64,000 bases of DNA, taken from the NCBI GenBank assembly GCA_029569255.1, contig JAKQUO010000008.1:1-64000 (forward strand), written 5' to 3'. The translations under genes and the position numbers were made by a program. Below are positions 45,466 through 54,577 of this stretch, one piece after another (within the stretch, counting starts at the first letter, position 1; every line of letters begins with the position of its first letter). The notes under the pieces are model-generated. The model ran no database searches. It saw only the letters and a list, made by a program, of their open reading frames with translations, and was not told where the DNA came from. Source of the DNA: Acidobacteriota bacterium. GTDB lineage: Bacteria; Acidobacteriota; Aminicenantia; Aminicenantales; Saccharicenantaceae.

Positions 45466-46262
45466 GGCCGGCCCTCCGATTCGCCGACGGCCCGCTCGTA
45501 GGCCCGGCGCAGGGCGGCCCGGCTCCCCCCGGCCAGCGAGGCGGCCGGGCCCTGGAGGCGGATGCGGCCCCGGCCGATGACGGCGATGTCGTCGGCCCGG
45601 TCGGCGGCCTCGCCCAGGTCGTGGGTGGCCCAGAGGACCGTCTTGCCCTGCCGCCCGGCCAGCTCGTCCCGGAGGAACGTCCGGACCCTGTCCGCGGCCA
45701 GAGGGTCGAGCGAGCGGGTCGGCTCGTCGACGAGCAGGATCGCGGCGTCGGCCAGCAGGGCCCGGGCGAAGGCCAGCATCTGCCTCATGCCCGTGGAGTA
45801 GGTGTTGAAGCGGAGGTCGGCCGCGGCCTCGAGCCCGACGAGGCCCAGGACCTCGGCGACCCGGCGCTTCCGGGCCTCGCCGCCGAGGCCGTAGAGGGCG
45901 CCGAAGAAGTCGAGGTTCTGGCGTCCGGTCAGGCGCCAGTAGAAGCTGCGCTCTTCGCCGACGGCGTAACCGACCGCCCGCTTGGCCGCTCCCGGCTCCC
46001 GGGCCACGTCGCGGCCGTCGACGCAGGCCCGCCCGCCGTCGGGCAGGACGAGCGTGGCCAGGACCTTGATCAGGGTCGTCTTGCCCGCCCCGTTAGGGCC
46101 GAGAAGGCAGAAGACGCGCCCCCTCTCGACGCGGAGATTGAGGCCGTCGAGGGCGGTCACCGCGCGGCGGTCGAAGGGCCGGCGAGCGAGCTCGCGGAAG
46201 CCGCGGAAGACGGGATACCTCTTGACCAGGCCTTCGGCGAGGATGGCGGGAGGCGCGTTCAT
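45462..46262 (-). CDS. ABC exporter ATP-binding protein
   Basis: ATPase of the exporter whose permease follows. Walker A GPNGAGKTTLIK, Q-loop region VGYAVGEERSFYWRLTGRQN, signature YSTGMRQML, Walker B AILLVDEPTRSLDP, and H-loop LWATHDLGEA are all present. An insertion after the first strands (VFRGFRELARRPFDRRAVTAL) is the kind seen in ABC-2 exporters of the polysaccharide/teichoic-acid or drug type. Length is 266 residues. It overlaps the upstream nucleotidyltransferase gene as ATGA and the permease as TTGA. Confidence 0.92.
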   Translation of the reverse strand: MNAPPAILAEGLVKRYPVFRGFRELARRPFDRRAVTALDGLNLRVERGRVFCLLGPNGAGKTTLIKVLATLVLPDGGRACVDGRDVAREPGAAKRAVGYAVGEERSFYWRLTGRQNLDFFGALYGLGGEARKRRVAEVLGLVGLEAAADLRFNTYSTGMRQMLAFARALLADAAILLVDEPTRSLDPLAADRVRTFLRDELAGRQGKTVLWATHDLGEAADRADDIAVIGRGRIRLQGPAASLAGGSRAALRRAYERAVGESEGRP

Positions 46263-47434
46263 TCGGTCCGGAAGAGCCGGCGGGCCGCCGTCACGGCCGG
46301 CCGGAAGAGCCGCCCGGCGTAGCGGCCGTAAAGGCGAGGCGATCCCGCGGCGGCGCCGGTCGCCGCGGCCAGCCAGGCCTGAGGCGGGAAGAGGATGCCG
46401 GCCACGGTCCGCAGGGCCAGGACGGGGTCTTTTCGCTCCCACAGCGAGAAGAGGGAGGGCATGTAGTAGGGCCAGTCCGGGGCCGGGGCGCGACGGGCCA
46501 CCGCCGCCTCGGGCCACAGCCAGCGCAGGCCGGCCGCCTCGACCGGGCCGGGGCGGAGCGCGGCCAAGCAGCCCGGCGGGACGGCTCCGGGCCAGAGCGC
46601 TTCGGCGAGACGGAGGCCGTGATGGACCGGCCCCCGGACCCGGGCCTCGCGGGCGACGCGGACGACGCGGTCCCAGTCGAGCCCGGGCCGCCCGGCCAGG
46701 GCGGCGATGTCGGCCAGCCAGACGAGCCGGCTGTAGGAGTGCTGTTGGGCGTGGACGGCGAGATGGCACATCTCGCACTCGGCCGGCAAGACCAGGGCCT
46801 CGGTGCCGCAGACCCTGAGCCGTCCGGCCGAGGCCCAGAAGCCGTCGGCCCCGCGAACCGGGAAATGGAGCCCGAGGGGATGGGCGTGGAACTCGAGGAA
46901 GAGCGGCCCCTTCCTGAAATAGGGCGAGAAGGACCAATCGAGGACCCGGGGACCGGCGGCGTCGCCGGCCGCCCCGACCGAAGGGCCGGCGAACCCGAGC
47001 CGGTCGAGGATCCGCCGGAGGGACGCCCAGTCGGCCGGGTGGACGATGAGATCGACGTCCCAGAAGGGCCGCAGGGCCGGGTCCGGGTAGACGTCGAGGG
47101 CCAGCCGGGCCCCCTTGGTCAGGGCGACGCGGAGACCGGCCCCGCGGATCGCGTCGAGCGCGGGCTCGAGCTCCCGGAAGAGCTGGGTGTTGCGGGCCAG
47201 ATTTCGCAGGAAGGCGCGCCGCAGCGCCTCCCGGACCGGGGCGGGAACGGCGCCGGCGCTGTCGCGGAGCCCCCAATAGAGAAGGGGCCGCAGGCCCTCG
47301 GCCTCGGCCCGGGCCAGGACGCGGTCCCAGTCCCGGACCCCGGCGGCCAGCCGGACCGCTTCCGCTCTCGCCGCGGGGCCCGGGTCCAGCCGGGCGCAGA
47401 GGGCGAACAGGCGGGCGGTAACGGCTTCGCTCAC
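46259..47434 (-). CDS. Nucleotidyltransferase-fold family protein (NTP_transf_5 type)
   Basis: A 391-residue protein of the family often found in exopolysaccharide and natural-product loci. The core signature is VALTKGARLALDVYPDPALR followed by PFWDVDLIV, where the K-G and the D-x-D of the nucleotidyltransferase fold are seen. Later EMCHLAVHAQQHSYSRLVWL and ADIAALAGRPGLDWDRVV match the C-terminal helical part. The biochemical function of the family is not settled. The start is taken as GTG 47434; an earlier GTG would lie within the palindrome at 47444-47468. It is coupled by ATGA to the ABC exporter ATPase. Confidence 0.78.
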   Translation of the reverse strand: MSEAVTARLFALCARLDPGPAARAEAVRLAAGVRDWDRVLARAEAEGLRPLLYWGLRDSAGAVPAPVREALRRAFLRNLARNTQLFRELEPALDAIRGAGLRVALTKGARLALDVYPDPALRPFWDVDLIVHPADWASLRRILDRLGFAGPSVGAAGDAAGPRVLDWSFSPYFRKGPLFLEFHAHPLGLHFPVRGADGFWASAGRLRVCGTEALVLPAECEMCHLAVHAQQHSYSRLVWLADIAALAGRPGLDWDRVVRVAREARVRGPVHHGLRLAEALWPGAVPPGCLAALRPGPVEAAGLRWLWPEAAVARRAPAPDWPYYMPSLFSLWERKDPVLALRTVAGILFPPQAWLAAATGAAAGSPRLYGRYAGRLFRPAVTAARRLFRTE

Positions 47435-47443
47435 TTCAGGAAG

Positions 47444-47468
47444 GGGGACACACACAGTGTGTGTCCCC
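47444..47468. repeat. Perfect 25-base palindrome, family D
   Basis: GGGGACACACAC-A-GTGTGTGTCCCC, two 12-base arms around one base. It lies in the 44-base gap between two minus-strand genes. Its GGGGACA ends resemble family B and C elements with the middle missing. No T-run follows, so it is not a standard terminator. Confidence 0.85.
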
Positions 47469-47478
47469 TTTCGGGAGC

Positions 47479-48261
47479 CTAGTATTTGATCTTGTATTGC
47501 GAGACGTCTTCCGTGTAGGTCGCGCTGAGCGGGGCGTAGCCGGCCACGATGGCCGCGATCCCCAGCGGGGCGAGGAAGAACGGCGGCACGCCGCGCTTGC
47601 AGACGATATAGACGAAGTCGCCCGCCTGGCACGGCTTGACGGCGTGGAAGAGGGCCGTGTAGCCGGACAGGACCCGCTTGGTCCGGGCGCCGTAGGCCCG
47701 GAGGGCGCTCATGTCCTGGTAGAAGTCGGTGACCTGGCCCTTGACGTGGATGCGGTCCTTGTCCTGGATGAGGCCGACCTCGACGAGGACCTCGGCCTCC
47801 TTGGCGTCCGGATGGTACTCGACGACCCGGCCGATGAAGGCCTCGCCCTTGTCGCGCTGCTCCTTGATGACGGCCGCGGCGGCCGCCGCGGCGGCCTCGT
47901 CGTAGGACTCGAGGGCGACGGTGATCCGGGCCGTCTTGTCGGCCGAGACGCCGAAGAAGTCCTGCGAGTTGTAGCTGCCCCGGGAGGACGTCACTCCCAA
48001 GGCGTAGAGGCCCGGTGCGAGGCCGGGAAAGCTGAAGGCGCCCTTGGCGTCGGAACGGGCCCCCTCGGTGACGATGCCGGTGGTCAGGTTCCTGACCACG
48101 ACGACCGCGCCGGCGACGGGGGTCGAGCCGTCCTTCTCGGTGACGAGGCCGACCAGGTCACCCTTGGCCGCGGCCTGGGAAATCAGGGCGGCGGGAGTGA
48201 ATGCGAGGATCAGCGCCAGCGCCGACCCCCACGAGACCAAGACCTTGGCACCTCGCCTCAT
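47479..48261 (-). CDS. Exported protein with carboxypeptidase-regulatory-like domain
   Basis: A 260-residue exported protein. After the signal peptide (1 to about 32) comes a beta-sandwich of the carboxypeptidase regulatory-like type, with LVGLVTEKDGSTPVAGAVVV and AKGAFSFPGLAPGLYALGVT. An Ala-rich helix (DEAAAAAAAAVIKEQRDKGE) and an unassigned C-terminal domain with two cysteines follow. The C-terminus has a hydrophobic segment (PPFFLAPLGIAAIVAGYAPL) that may be a membrane anchor. The ATG at 48261 has AAGGAGG 6 bases ahead and is preferred over an upstream one. It follows the exopolysaccharide locus but has its own promoter. Confidence 0.75.
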   Translation of the reverse strand: MRRGAKVLVSWGSALALILAFTPAALISQAAAKGDLVGLVTEKDGSTPVAGAVVVVRNLTTGIVTEGARSDAKGAFSFPGLAPGLYALGVTSSRGSYNSQDFFGVSADKTARITVALESYDEAAAAAAAAVIKEQRDKGEAFIGRVVEYHPDAKEAEVLVEVGLIQDKDRIHVKGQVTDFYQDMSALRAYGARTKRVLSGYTALFHAVKPCQAGDFVYIVCKRGVPPFFLAPLGIAAIVAGYAPLSATYTEDVSQYKIKY

Positions 48262-48284
48262 GGGCTTCCTCCTTGGCACCGATC

Positions 48285-48313
48285 ATGATGCCCGAATGCA
48301 TTGGAAATGTCAA
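48285..48313 (-). promoter_or_regulatory. Promoter ahead of the regulatory-domain protein
   Basis: Minus strand TTGACA (48308-48313), 17 bases, CATCAT (48285-48290, 4 of 6 consensus bases), 24 bases before the ATG. Confidence 0.45.
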
Positions 48314-48326
48314 GCTATATAACGAC

Positions 48327-50030
48327 TTAGGCGGGCGGCGCCGGGGCCGCCGCGCGGACGATCCGGCCCAGCCGGACGGCCCCTCCGACGGCCTCGATCT
48401 CGACGGAATTGCGGCCCGGCCTGAGGCTCGCCGGGAAGGCCGCTTGGCCGGCGCCCCCGTCGTTTTCCCAAGCGACCCGCCCGTTGAGGAACACGGCGAC
48501 CAGGGCCCGGCCGCCCGCCTCAGCGGGCTCGAACTCGATCCGGAGCGTTTCCGGCCGTCCGTCCGAGAGGAGCTCGACCGCCCGGCTCTCCCCCTTCGCC
48601 AGCCGTTCGCCGCCGAGGTCGATCGTCGCCGGGCCCGTGATGCGGGCCAGGGCGTCGCGGACCTCGGCGGCCCGAGCCTCGTCGTTCAGCCGGCCGTAGC
48701 ACCTTTCCAGGCCGAGCAGGGCGTCGAGGTTTCCCGGCTCGGCCTCGAGGGCCATCCGGAAGTGCCTCTCGGCCTCGTAGACATAATCGAGCTTGAGGTC
48801 GGCCTCGCCGATGAGGCCGAGGATCCGGACATAGTCCGGCCGGCCCGAGGGCGCGACGACGATGGAGCTCGCCGCCAGGAGGTCGCCGACCCGGACGATG
48901 TCCCGGTAGCGGTTCATCTGGAAGTCGAGGCCCAGCCGGAAGGCCAGGGTGGCCAGGTCCTTGAAGGCGGACCGGGCCGTGGGCCCCTTGCCGATGAGGC
49001 CGCGCTCCTCGAGGAAGCGCTCGAACTCGCCCAGGGCCGTGAACTCGTCCCCGCCGGCGAGATAGGCGGCCACGGCCCCGTCCTCGTCGACGAGGGAGCG
49101 GGTCGCCTCGACGCGGTTCATGGCCAGGAGGCGGCGGGCCGTCCGCCGCAGCTTCTCGTATTCCGCGGGATCGATCGTCCGGCGGCCGGCCAGCGCCTGG
49201 TAGAACCTGATCCGCCCCAGTCCGGCGAGCGCGGCGCGGAAGCGGTCGGCGGCCGCGGGCAGGCGGACCGCCTCGGCCTCGCGCCGCCCCGCGTCGACCT
49301 CGCCCTGGGCGGCGATGAAGTCGAGCCCCTCGGCCCGGACCAGGGCGGCGTGGCGCTCCTCGAGCGACAGGGAGCGCTCGCCGAGGAAGCGGGCGTAGAG
49401 GCGAAGCGCCGCGGCGTCGTCGGGGAGGAAGCGGAGGACGAGCCCGTAGTCGCCGGCCTCGAGCCGCCAGGTCTCCAGGACGTCGAGGATCCTCTCCTCG
49501 TCCGCGCCGGCCAGCGCCCGGCGCAGGACATCGACGGCGAAGTCCTGCTCGTCCGCGGAGAGCGAAGGCCAGCGGCCGAGCATGACCTTGCCCACGTCGA
49601 GGGCGATCCGGCTGTTGTGGCCGGTCAGCCGGGCCGCCCGCCGGTACTCCTCGAAGTACGGCAGTGGCGTCGGGAGCGGGACGTAGCTCATGTAGAGAAG
49701 AGCCTGGGCCAGGTGGAAGTGGACGGCCGCGGCGCCGGGGTCGAGCCGGAGCGAGCGGAGGAAGGCCTCGACGGCCAGGCCGAAATCCCGGTCCCGCGCG
49801 GCCGGGTCGGCCAGGGCCTCGACGCCCTTCTCGAAACGAGCCTTGCCGAGCTCGAACGGCGCGGCGGCGTCCCACGGGAAGGCGGCCTCGGCCCGCTCGA
49901 GAAGGCGGACCCTGTCGTCCGGCGCGGCGGCCGCCCGCCCTCTCCAGAGGAGCCGCCCGCTCCAGGCCGAGGCCGCCTGGAGGGCGACGAGGACGGCCAG
50001 CCCGAAAAGCGGGAAGAGCTTCTTGTTCAC
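48327..50030 (-). CDS. Membrane-anchored TPR-like protein of the exopolysaccharide locus
   Basis: A 567-residue protein with one N-terminal helix (LFPLFGLAVLVALQAASAW) and TPR-like helical repeats in the N-terminal third and again near 400-450 (DYVYEAERHFRMALEAEPGN-LDALLGLERCYGRL). The last 100 residues form a beta-rich domain (PETLRIEFEPAEAGGRALVA) that could bind carbohydrate. It lies 9 bases after an O-antigen-ligase-type gene and is the last gene of the locus. Proteins of this layout often accompany Wzy-type polymerases, for example in controlling polymerisation; the role here is inferred. Confidence 0.72.
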   Translation of the reverse strand: MNKKLFPLFGLAVLVALQAASAWSGRLLWRGRAAAAPDDRVRLLERAEAAFPWDAAAPFELGKARFEKGVEALADPAARDRDFGLAVEAFLRSLRLDPGAAAVHFHLAQALLYMSYVPLPTPLPYFEEYRRAARLTGHNSRIALDVGKVMLGRWPSLSADEQDFAVDVLRRALAGADEERILDVLETWRLEAGDYGLVLRFLPDDAAALRLYARFLGERSLSLEERHAALVRAEGLDFIAAQGEVDAGRREAEAVRLPAAADRFRAALAGLGRIRFYQALAGRRTIDPAEYEKLRRTARRLLAMNRVEATRSLVDEDGAVAAYLAGGDEFTALGEFERFLEERGLIGKGPTARSAFKDLATLAFRLGLDFQMNRYRDIVRVGDLLAASSIVVAPSGRPDYVRILGLIGEADLKLDYVYEAERHFRMALEAEPGNLDALLGLERCYGRLNDEARAAEVRDALARITGPATIDLGGERLAKGESRAVELLSDGRPETLRIEFEPAEAGGRALVAVFLNGRVAWENDGGAGQAAFPASLRPGRNSVEIEAVGGAVRLGRIVRAAAPAPPA

Positions 50031-50039
50031 GGCGGGACC

Positions 50040-51440
50040 TCAGGTCTTCCGGTAGTAGGCCATGACCAGGGTCAGGCCCAGGACGACGGTGAAGAGGACG
50101 GCGTTGGCCGCGACGTGCAGGTTGAAGTCGGTCGCGGCGTGGACGGCCGCCCCGGCGAGCGAGACGAGGCCGCCCATGGCCAACCCCCGGGCCTGGGCGT
50201 TCCTCCGGACCCTCCAGACGAGGAAGGCCCGGACGGCCAGATAGACGACGAGACCGAGCAGGAGGGCCGCGCCGACGACGCCCAGCTCGGCCAGGGCCTC
50301 GAGATAGTCGTTGTGGGCGTGGCGCAGGGTCATCTCGGACGAGGCGCCCTTCTCGTAGGCGCCGTAGGCCGAGGCGTAGGCGCCCAGACCCGCGCCGAAG
50401 AGGGGGAAATCGCCGACGATGTCGAGCGTGTTGGCCCAGTAGAGGGGCCGGTCCTCGCGGAGCACGTCGTCGAGGGTGAAGCGCCTCACGGTCGAGCCGA
50501 CGCCGACGGCGACGCCCAGGGCCACGACGGCGAGGAAGACCGCCCGGACCGTCCGGCCGATCCAGGGCTGGCGGAAGCCGGTCCGGCTGTAGGCGTAGAC
50601 GGAGAGGGCGAAGAAGAGGAAAAAGGACAGGGCCAGGACGACGAGCCCCGAGCGGGACCGGGAGAGGAGGATGCCGATCGACATGACCACGACGCCGGCC
50701 AGGAGGATGACGCTCCCGAGGACCCCTTTGGACGTCCAGAGAAGGAGCTTCTCCCGGAAGCCCTTGACCCCGAAGGTCAGGAGGTTCATCCGGGCCGCGG
50801 CCAGGCCCAGAACCAGGGGGACGATCATCTCCAGGTAGCCGGAGAGATGGTTGCGGTTGACGAAGGTCCCGGTCACGGAATCGAGGTTGAAGGCCTTGGC
50901 GTAGAAAAGGAGCCGCGGCTTCGTCCGGGTGAGCTCGAAGAGGCCGTAGAGGGCCTGGAAGACGCCCGAGGCGGCCAGGACGGCGATGATCGTCCGGATG
51001 CGGCGGCCGCGGACGACGGTCCTGACGACGAGGAAGCCCAGGAGGACGAGCGAGGCCAGGAAGAGCGCCTCCCGCAGCGTCGCGCCCGGGGCGATCGACA
51101 GGCTCATGAACTTCATCCGGGGGAAGCCCGGCGCGTAGAGCCGGCGGAACTCGTAGGCCCCCGGCGAGAGGACCCGGACCAGGCCGGCGGGCAGCGGCAC
51201 GGCCTGCAGGGCCAGGAAGCCGAAGAGGGCGGCGACGAGGGGCCGGGCGCCCTTCAGCACGGGCGGCAGGCGGGGATTGAGGGCCGGCTTCTCGTCGAGG
51301 AGGACGTAGGCCGCGGCCAGGACGGCGACGGCGAGCTCGACGACGAAGAGCGACCACTCCTCGACCGAGGCGGCCGGCAGCGGGCTCCAGAGAAGGAGGG
51401 CCGGGAGCCCGTATTCGAGGACGGGCCTCTTCGCGTTCAT
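50040..51440 (-). CDS. O-antigen ligase / Wzy-type polysaccharide polymerase (first)
   Basis: Polytopic inner-membrane protein (466 residues, about 11 helices) that joins or transfers lipid-linked glycan units. The family segment SVTGTFVNRNHLSGYLEMIV has the conserved RNH, and SIGILLSRSRSGLVVLALSF is the typical second block. The large periplasmic loop runs from about 330 to 400, with FPLFGAGLGAYASAYGAYEK and LRHAHNDYLEALAELGVVGA, where H-x-H-N-D/N-Y is characteristic of O-antigen ligase-like polymerases. It overlaps the wzc stop as ATGA. A second member of the family is encoded at 59.6-60.8 kb. Confidence 0.9.
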   Translation of the reverse strand: MNAKRPVLEYGLPALLLWSPLPAASVEEWSLFVVELAVAVLAAAYVLLDEKPALNPRLPPVLKGARPLVAALFGFLALQAVPLPAGLVRVLSPGAYEFRRLYAPGFPRMKFMSLSIAPGATLREALFLASLVLLGFLVVRTVVRGRRIRTIIAVLAASGVFQALYGLFELTRTKPRLLFYAKAFNLDSVTGTFVNRNHLSGYLEMIVPLVLGLAAARMNLLTFGVKGFREKLLLWTSKGVLGSVILLAGVVVMSIGILLSRSRSGLVVLALSFFLFFALSVYAYSRTGFRQPWIGRTVRAVFLAVVALGVAVGVGSTVRRFTLDDVLREDRPLYWANTLDIVGDFPLFGAGLGAYASAYGAYEKGASSEMTLRHAHNDYLEALAELGVVGAALLLGLVVYLAVRAFLVWRVRRNAQARGLAMGGLVSLAGAAVHAATDFNLHVAANAVLFTVVLGLTLVMAYYRKT

Positions 51441-53659
51441 GGCTTGGCGTCCGGCGCCGCCGGGGCCGCCGGACGCGCCTCCGACTCGTACTCGTACTGG
51501 TAGTAGTGGTAGAACGGCGTCCCCACCCCGCGCCGGCCGACGCGGACCTCGTTGAAGACGACGCCGATGATGTCGGCCTTGGACTTGCGGACCTCCTCGA
51601 CGGCCCGGACGAAGGGGCGGCGGGTCGTCCGGCCGGCCCGGACGACGAAGACGGTCGAGTCGGCCAGCGAAGCGACGATGACCGGGTCGATGACGGCCAG
51701 GACGGGCGGCGTGTCGAGGAGGACGACGCTGAACCTCTCCTTGGCCTCGGCCAGGAGGTCCTTCATCCGTTTCGAGTTCAGGAGCTCGGCGGGGTTCGGC
51801 GGATGGGGCCCGCTCGGGATCGTCCAGATGTTGTCGATGGAGGTCTTCTGGACGACCTCGTCGAACGAGCCCTTGCCGGCGAGGAAGCTGCTCAGGCCGG
51901 TGACGTTGCGGAGGTTGAAGACCTTGCCCAGGCGCGGCTTGCGCAGGTCGGCGTCGACGAGCAGGACCTTGCCCTCGAGCTGGGCGAACGAGACGGCCAG
52001 GTTGGAGACGGTCGCCGTCTTGCCCTCCTGCGGCAGCGTGCTGGTGAAGGCGATCGTCTTCGGCGCGGAGTCGGCGTGGGAGAAGAGGATCGAGGTCCGG
52101 ACGGTCCGGTAGTCCTCGGCGATGGAGAACTTGGGGTAGAGATGGTTGATGAGCTCGATCTCCCGGACCTCGGGTTCGAGCTCGCCGGCCTTGTCCTTCT
52201 CCGCCCCGTAGGAGCGGTAGGCCCCGTAGACGCCGCCCGCCTTCCGGCCGCCCTCGGCGGTGAGGAAGGGGATGACGCCGAGCGACGGCAGGCGGACGAG
52301 CTTCTCCACGTCCTCGGGGCCCTTGACGGTGTTGTCCATGGACTCGACGAGAAAGACGAGGCCCAGCCCGCCGAGGAGGCCGGCGAGGAGGGCCATGAGG
52401 AGGTTCCGCCTGACGTTGGGCGAGAACGGGGCGCGGGGGACGAGGGCCCGGTCGACGACCTTGATGTTGCTCGTCCGCAGGCCGCCGAGCTGGCTGGAGA
52501 CCTGGATCTCGTTCTGCTTGGCGACCAGGGTGCTGAGGAGGGTCCGCATGTTCTCGACCTCGGTCCGCAGCGTGTGGTAGAAGATGGCGTTCTTGTTCAT
52601 CCTGGCGACGCCGCCGCGCTGCTCGTCGAGGAGGGTCCGGAGCGAGGCCTCCTTCTTGAGGGCGGCCCGGTACTCCGATTCGGCGGCCACGACGGCCTTG
52701 CGGATCTCCTCCTGGAGCGTGTCGCGGGTCGCGTCGAGCCGGGCCTTGAGCTGGACCATCTCCGGGTATTCCGGGCGGTAGATCTTGCCCTTCTCCTCGT
52801 ACTCCGACTTGACCTGGCTGTACTGCGTCTTGAGGGCCTGGACGGTCGGGTTGCTGACCGACTCGGGCAGGGCGTCGACGCTGAGGCTGCGCAGCTCGCG
52901 GAAGGCCGACTCCTTAGCGTAGCGCTCGATCTGGGCCGTGGTCAGGGCCGTGTTGACCGAGGCGAAGTTGTTGACCACCGCGCTCTCGTTGTCGCTGAGG
53001 TAGAGGAGGTTCTTCTCCTGGCCGTATTTCTGGAGGTCCTCCTCCTTGCGCTTGAGGTCGTCGCGGAGAAGGGCGACCTGCTCGGTCAGGAACTCGGAGG
53101 TCTGCTTGGTCGCCTCGTAGCGCGTCTCGACCGAGAAATCGACGAACTCCTCGACCAGGGCGTTGACGACGTCGGCGGCCAGGGCGGCGTGGGGCGAGAC
53201 GTAGCTGACGTACACCAGGCGCGTCTCGGCGATGGGCGCGACGCTCAGGCCGCCGAGGATGTCGAACGCGGCGCCGGCGTCGCCCGCGGCGGCCTCGGGG
53301 CGGGCCGGGCGGAACTCGGGCCGGGCGGCGAGGTTCAGCCGCTTCGAGACGCGCTCGGCCAGCGACCGGCTGGCGAGCAGCCGGAGCTGGGTGTTGAAAT
53401 AGGTCCCCAGGAAGTCGCTGCGGTAGTAGGCGCCCGCGTTGAGGACGTCCTGGATGTTGAGGAGCGACGCCCCCGGCTCGTCGATGAGCAGGGTCGCCGT
53501 GGCCCGGTAGAGCGGCTTCCTGGTGAAGGAGAGGACGGCCGCGAGGGCGACGAGCACCGCGGTGAAGGTCAGGAGGACCCACTTGCGCTTGAGCAGGACC
53601 CGCCCGCACTCGGCGAGGTCGAGCTCCTTTCTTTCCGACGGGCCGGTGAAACCTTTCAT
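51437..53659 (-). CDS. Exopolysaccharide co-polymerase / tyrosine autokinase (Wzc-like)
   Basis: Inner-membrane protein that controls chain length and export of a polysaccharide through its kinase cycle. The N-terminal Wzz domain starts ELDLAECGRVLLKRKWVLLT with the first membrane helix. A long periplasmic coiled region (about 180-420) and the PNVRRNLLMALLAGLLGGLG helix follow. The cytoplasmic BY-kinase has Walker A' TSTLPQEGKTATVSNLA near 541, Walker A-like VLLVDADLRKPRLG near 566, and VVLLDTPPVLAVIDP. The C-terminal tyrosine cluster is TPFYHYYQYEYESE, the autophosphorylation tail. Length is 740 residues. GGAGAAGG precedes the ATG. It lies between the Wza-like gene and the Wzy-like gene. Confidence 0.94.
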   Translation of the reverse strand: MKGFTGPSERKELDLAECGRVLLKRKWVLLTFTAVLVALAAVLSFTRKPLYRATATLLIDEPGASLLNIQDVLNAGAYYRSDFLGTYFNTQLRLLASRSLAERVSKRLNLAARPEFRPARPEAAAGDAGAAFDILGGLSVAPIAETRLVYVSYVSPHAALAADVVNALVEEFVDFSVETRYEATKQTSEFLTEQVALLRDDLKRKEEDLQKYGQEKNLLYLSDNESAVVNNFASVNTALTTAQIERYAKESAFRELRSLSVDALPESVSNPTVQALKTQYSQVKSEYEEKGKIYRPEYPEMVQLKARLDATRDTLQEEIRKAVVAAESEYRAALKKEASLRTLLDEQRGGVARMNKNAIFYHTLRTEVENMRTLLSTLVAKQNEIQVSSQLGGLRTSNIKVVDRALVPRAPFSPNVRRNLLMALLAGLLGGLGLVFLVESMDNTVKGPEDVEKLVRLPSLGVIPFLTAEGGRKAGGVYGAYRSYGAEKDKAGELEPEVREIELINHLYPKFSIAEDYRTVRTSILFSHADSAPKTIAFTSTLPQEGKTATVSNLAVSFAQLEGKVLLVDADLRKPRLGKVFNLRNVTGLSSFLAGKGSFDEVVQKTSIDNIWTIPSGPHPPNPAELLNSKRMKDLLAEAKERFSVVLLDTPPVLAVIDPVIVASLADSTVFVVRAGRTTRRPFVRAVEEVRKSKADIIGVVFNEVRVGRRGVGTPFYHYYQYEYESEARPAAPAAPDAKP

Positions 53660-53681
53660 GGGCCTTCTCCCGTCGCCCCGG

Positions 53682-54539
53682 TCAGAGCGGGCTCTCCGGG
53701 ACGTAGACCGTGTCGTTGACCTGGAGGGGGACATCCTTGAGCTTCCCCTTGAGGATGTCGCGCACGTTGACGGTGATCTCGAGCTCCCGGCCGGAGGCGT
53801 CCTTGCGCCGGACCTGGACCCGCCTGCGGTTGGCCCGGTCGGTGAAGCCGCCGGCCTGGGCGATGGCCTGGGTCAGGCTCGGCAGGCTCGACCGCTTGAC
53901 CTGGAGCGCGCCGGGGTTGCGGACCTGGCCGAAGACGTAGATCGGGACGGGCTTGTCGACGGGGACGTTGACGACGTCGCCGGGCTCGAGGGCGATGTTG
54001 AGCCGCGGGTCGCCCTGGACGAACAGCCCGTCGACGGAGATGCGGAACGACGCGCTCTCCCCGCCCGGGAGCTGGCGGATGACGACGATCTCCTCGCCCG
54101 CGTCGCGGGTCAGCCCCCCGGCCTGGGCCAGGGCGGCCAGGACCGTCTGGCGGCCGAGGAGCTCGAACGGGCCCGGCGTCTCGACCGCCCCGATGACCGA
54201 GACGCGCCGGCTCATGTACTCGAGGATGTGGACGGTCACCTGGGGATTGAGGACGATCTTCTCGCCGGCCAGGGCGGCCAGCTTCTTCTCCAGCTCGAAC
54301 TTGGTCAGGTCGCCGACCTCGACCTCGCCGAGCAGGGGCAGGGTGATCCGGCTCTCCTCGGAGACGCGGACGACCAGCTTGGCGATCTCCGGCACGCCGA
54401 GGACGGAGATCTCGAGCAGGTCCTTGGGGCCGATCCTGTACTCGGCCCCCGTTCCCTGGGCGGCGCCGGGGACGGCGGCCGCCAGGGCGGCGGCGAGGAC
54501 CGCGGCGGCGAGGACCGGCGTTCTCGTTGTCTTGGCCAT
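53682..54539 (-). CDS. Polysaccharide export outer-membrane protein (Wza/OPX-like)
   Basis: Forms the periplasmic and outer-membrane part of the export channel. The signal peptide is residues 1 to about 28, followed by the poly-export domain starting YRIGPKDLLEISVLGVPEIA and then two SLBB domains: VSVIGAVETPGPFELLGRQT with LAALAQAGGLTRDAG, and IYVFGQVRNPGALQVKR with LTQAIAQAGGFTDRA. No lipobox cysteine is seen and the C-terminal amphipathic helix of E. coli Wza is absent, so the 285-residue protein is the short OPX type. GAGGAG precedes the ATG at 54539. It is 22 bases ahead of wzc and follows an outer-membrane barrel gene that may supply the outer-membrane pore. Confidence 0.93.
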   Translation of the reverse strand: MAKTTRTPVLAAAVLAAALAAAVPGAAQGTGAEYRIGPKDLLEISVLGVPEIAKLVVRVSEESRITLPLLGEVEVGDLTKFELEKKLAALAGEKIVLNPQVTVHILEYMSRRVSVIGAVETPGPFELLGRQTVLAALAQAGGLTRDAGEEIVVIRQLPGGESASFRISVDGLFVQGDPRLNIALEPGDVVNVPVDKPVPIYVFGQVRNPGALQVKRSSLPSLTQAIAQAGGFTDRANRRRVQVRRKDASGRELEITVNVRDILKGKLKDVPLQVNDTVYVPESPL

Positions 54540-54577
54540 GGGCGACTCCTCGGGCGGCGTTGTGAGTATAGTCGTGG

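Noticed and set aside
47444-47468. The 25-base palindrome as an operator for the nucleotidyltransferase operon
   Set aside because: Its GGGGACA ends match the dispersed repeats and no promoter hexamers flank it, so a repeat remnant is the simpler reading.
48201-51503. An 1100-codon open frame on the plus strand across the TPR and O-antigen-ligase genes
   Set aside because: Same cause: a GC-rich antisense frame rich in Glu, Gly, Asp and Arg without any domain. The minus strand has membrane helices and family motifs.
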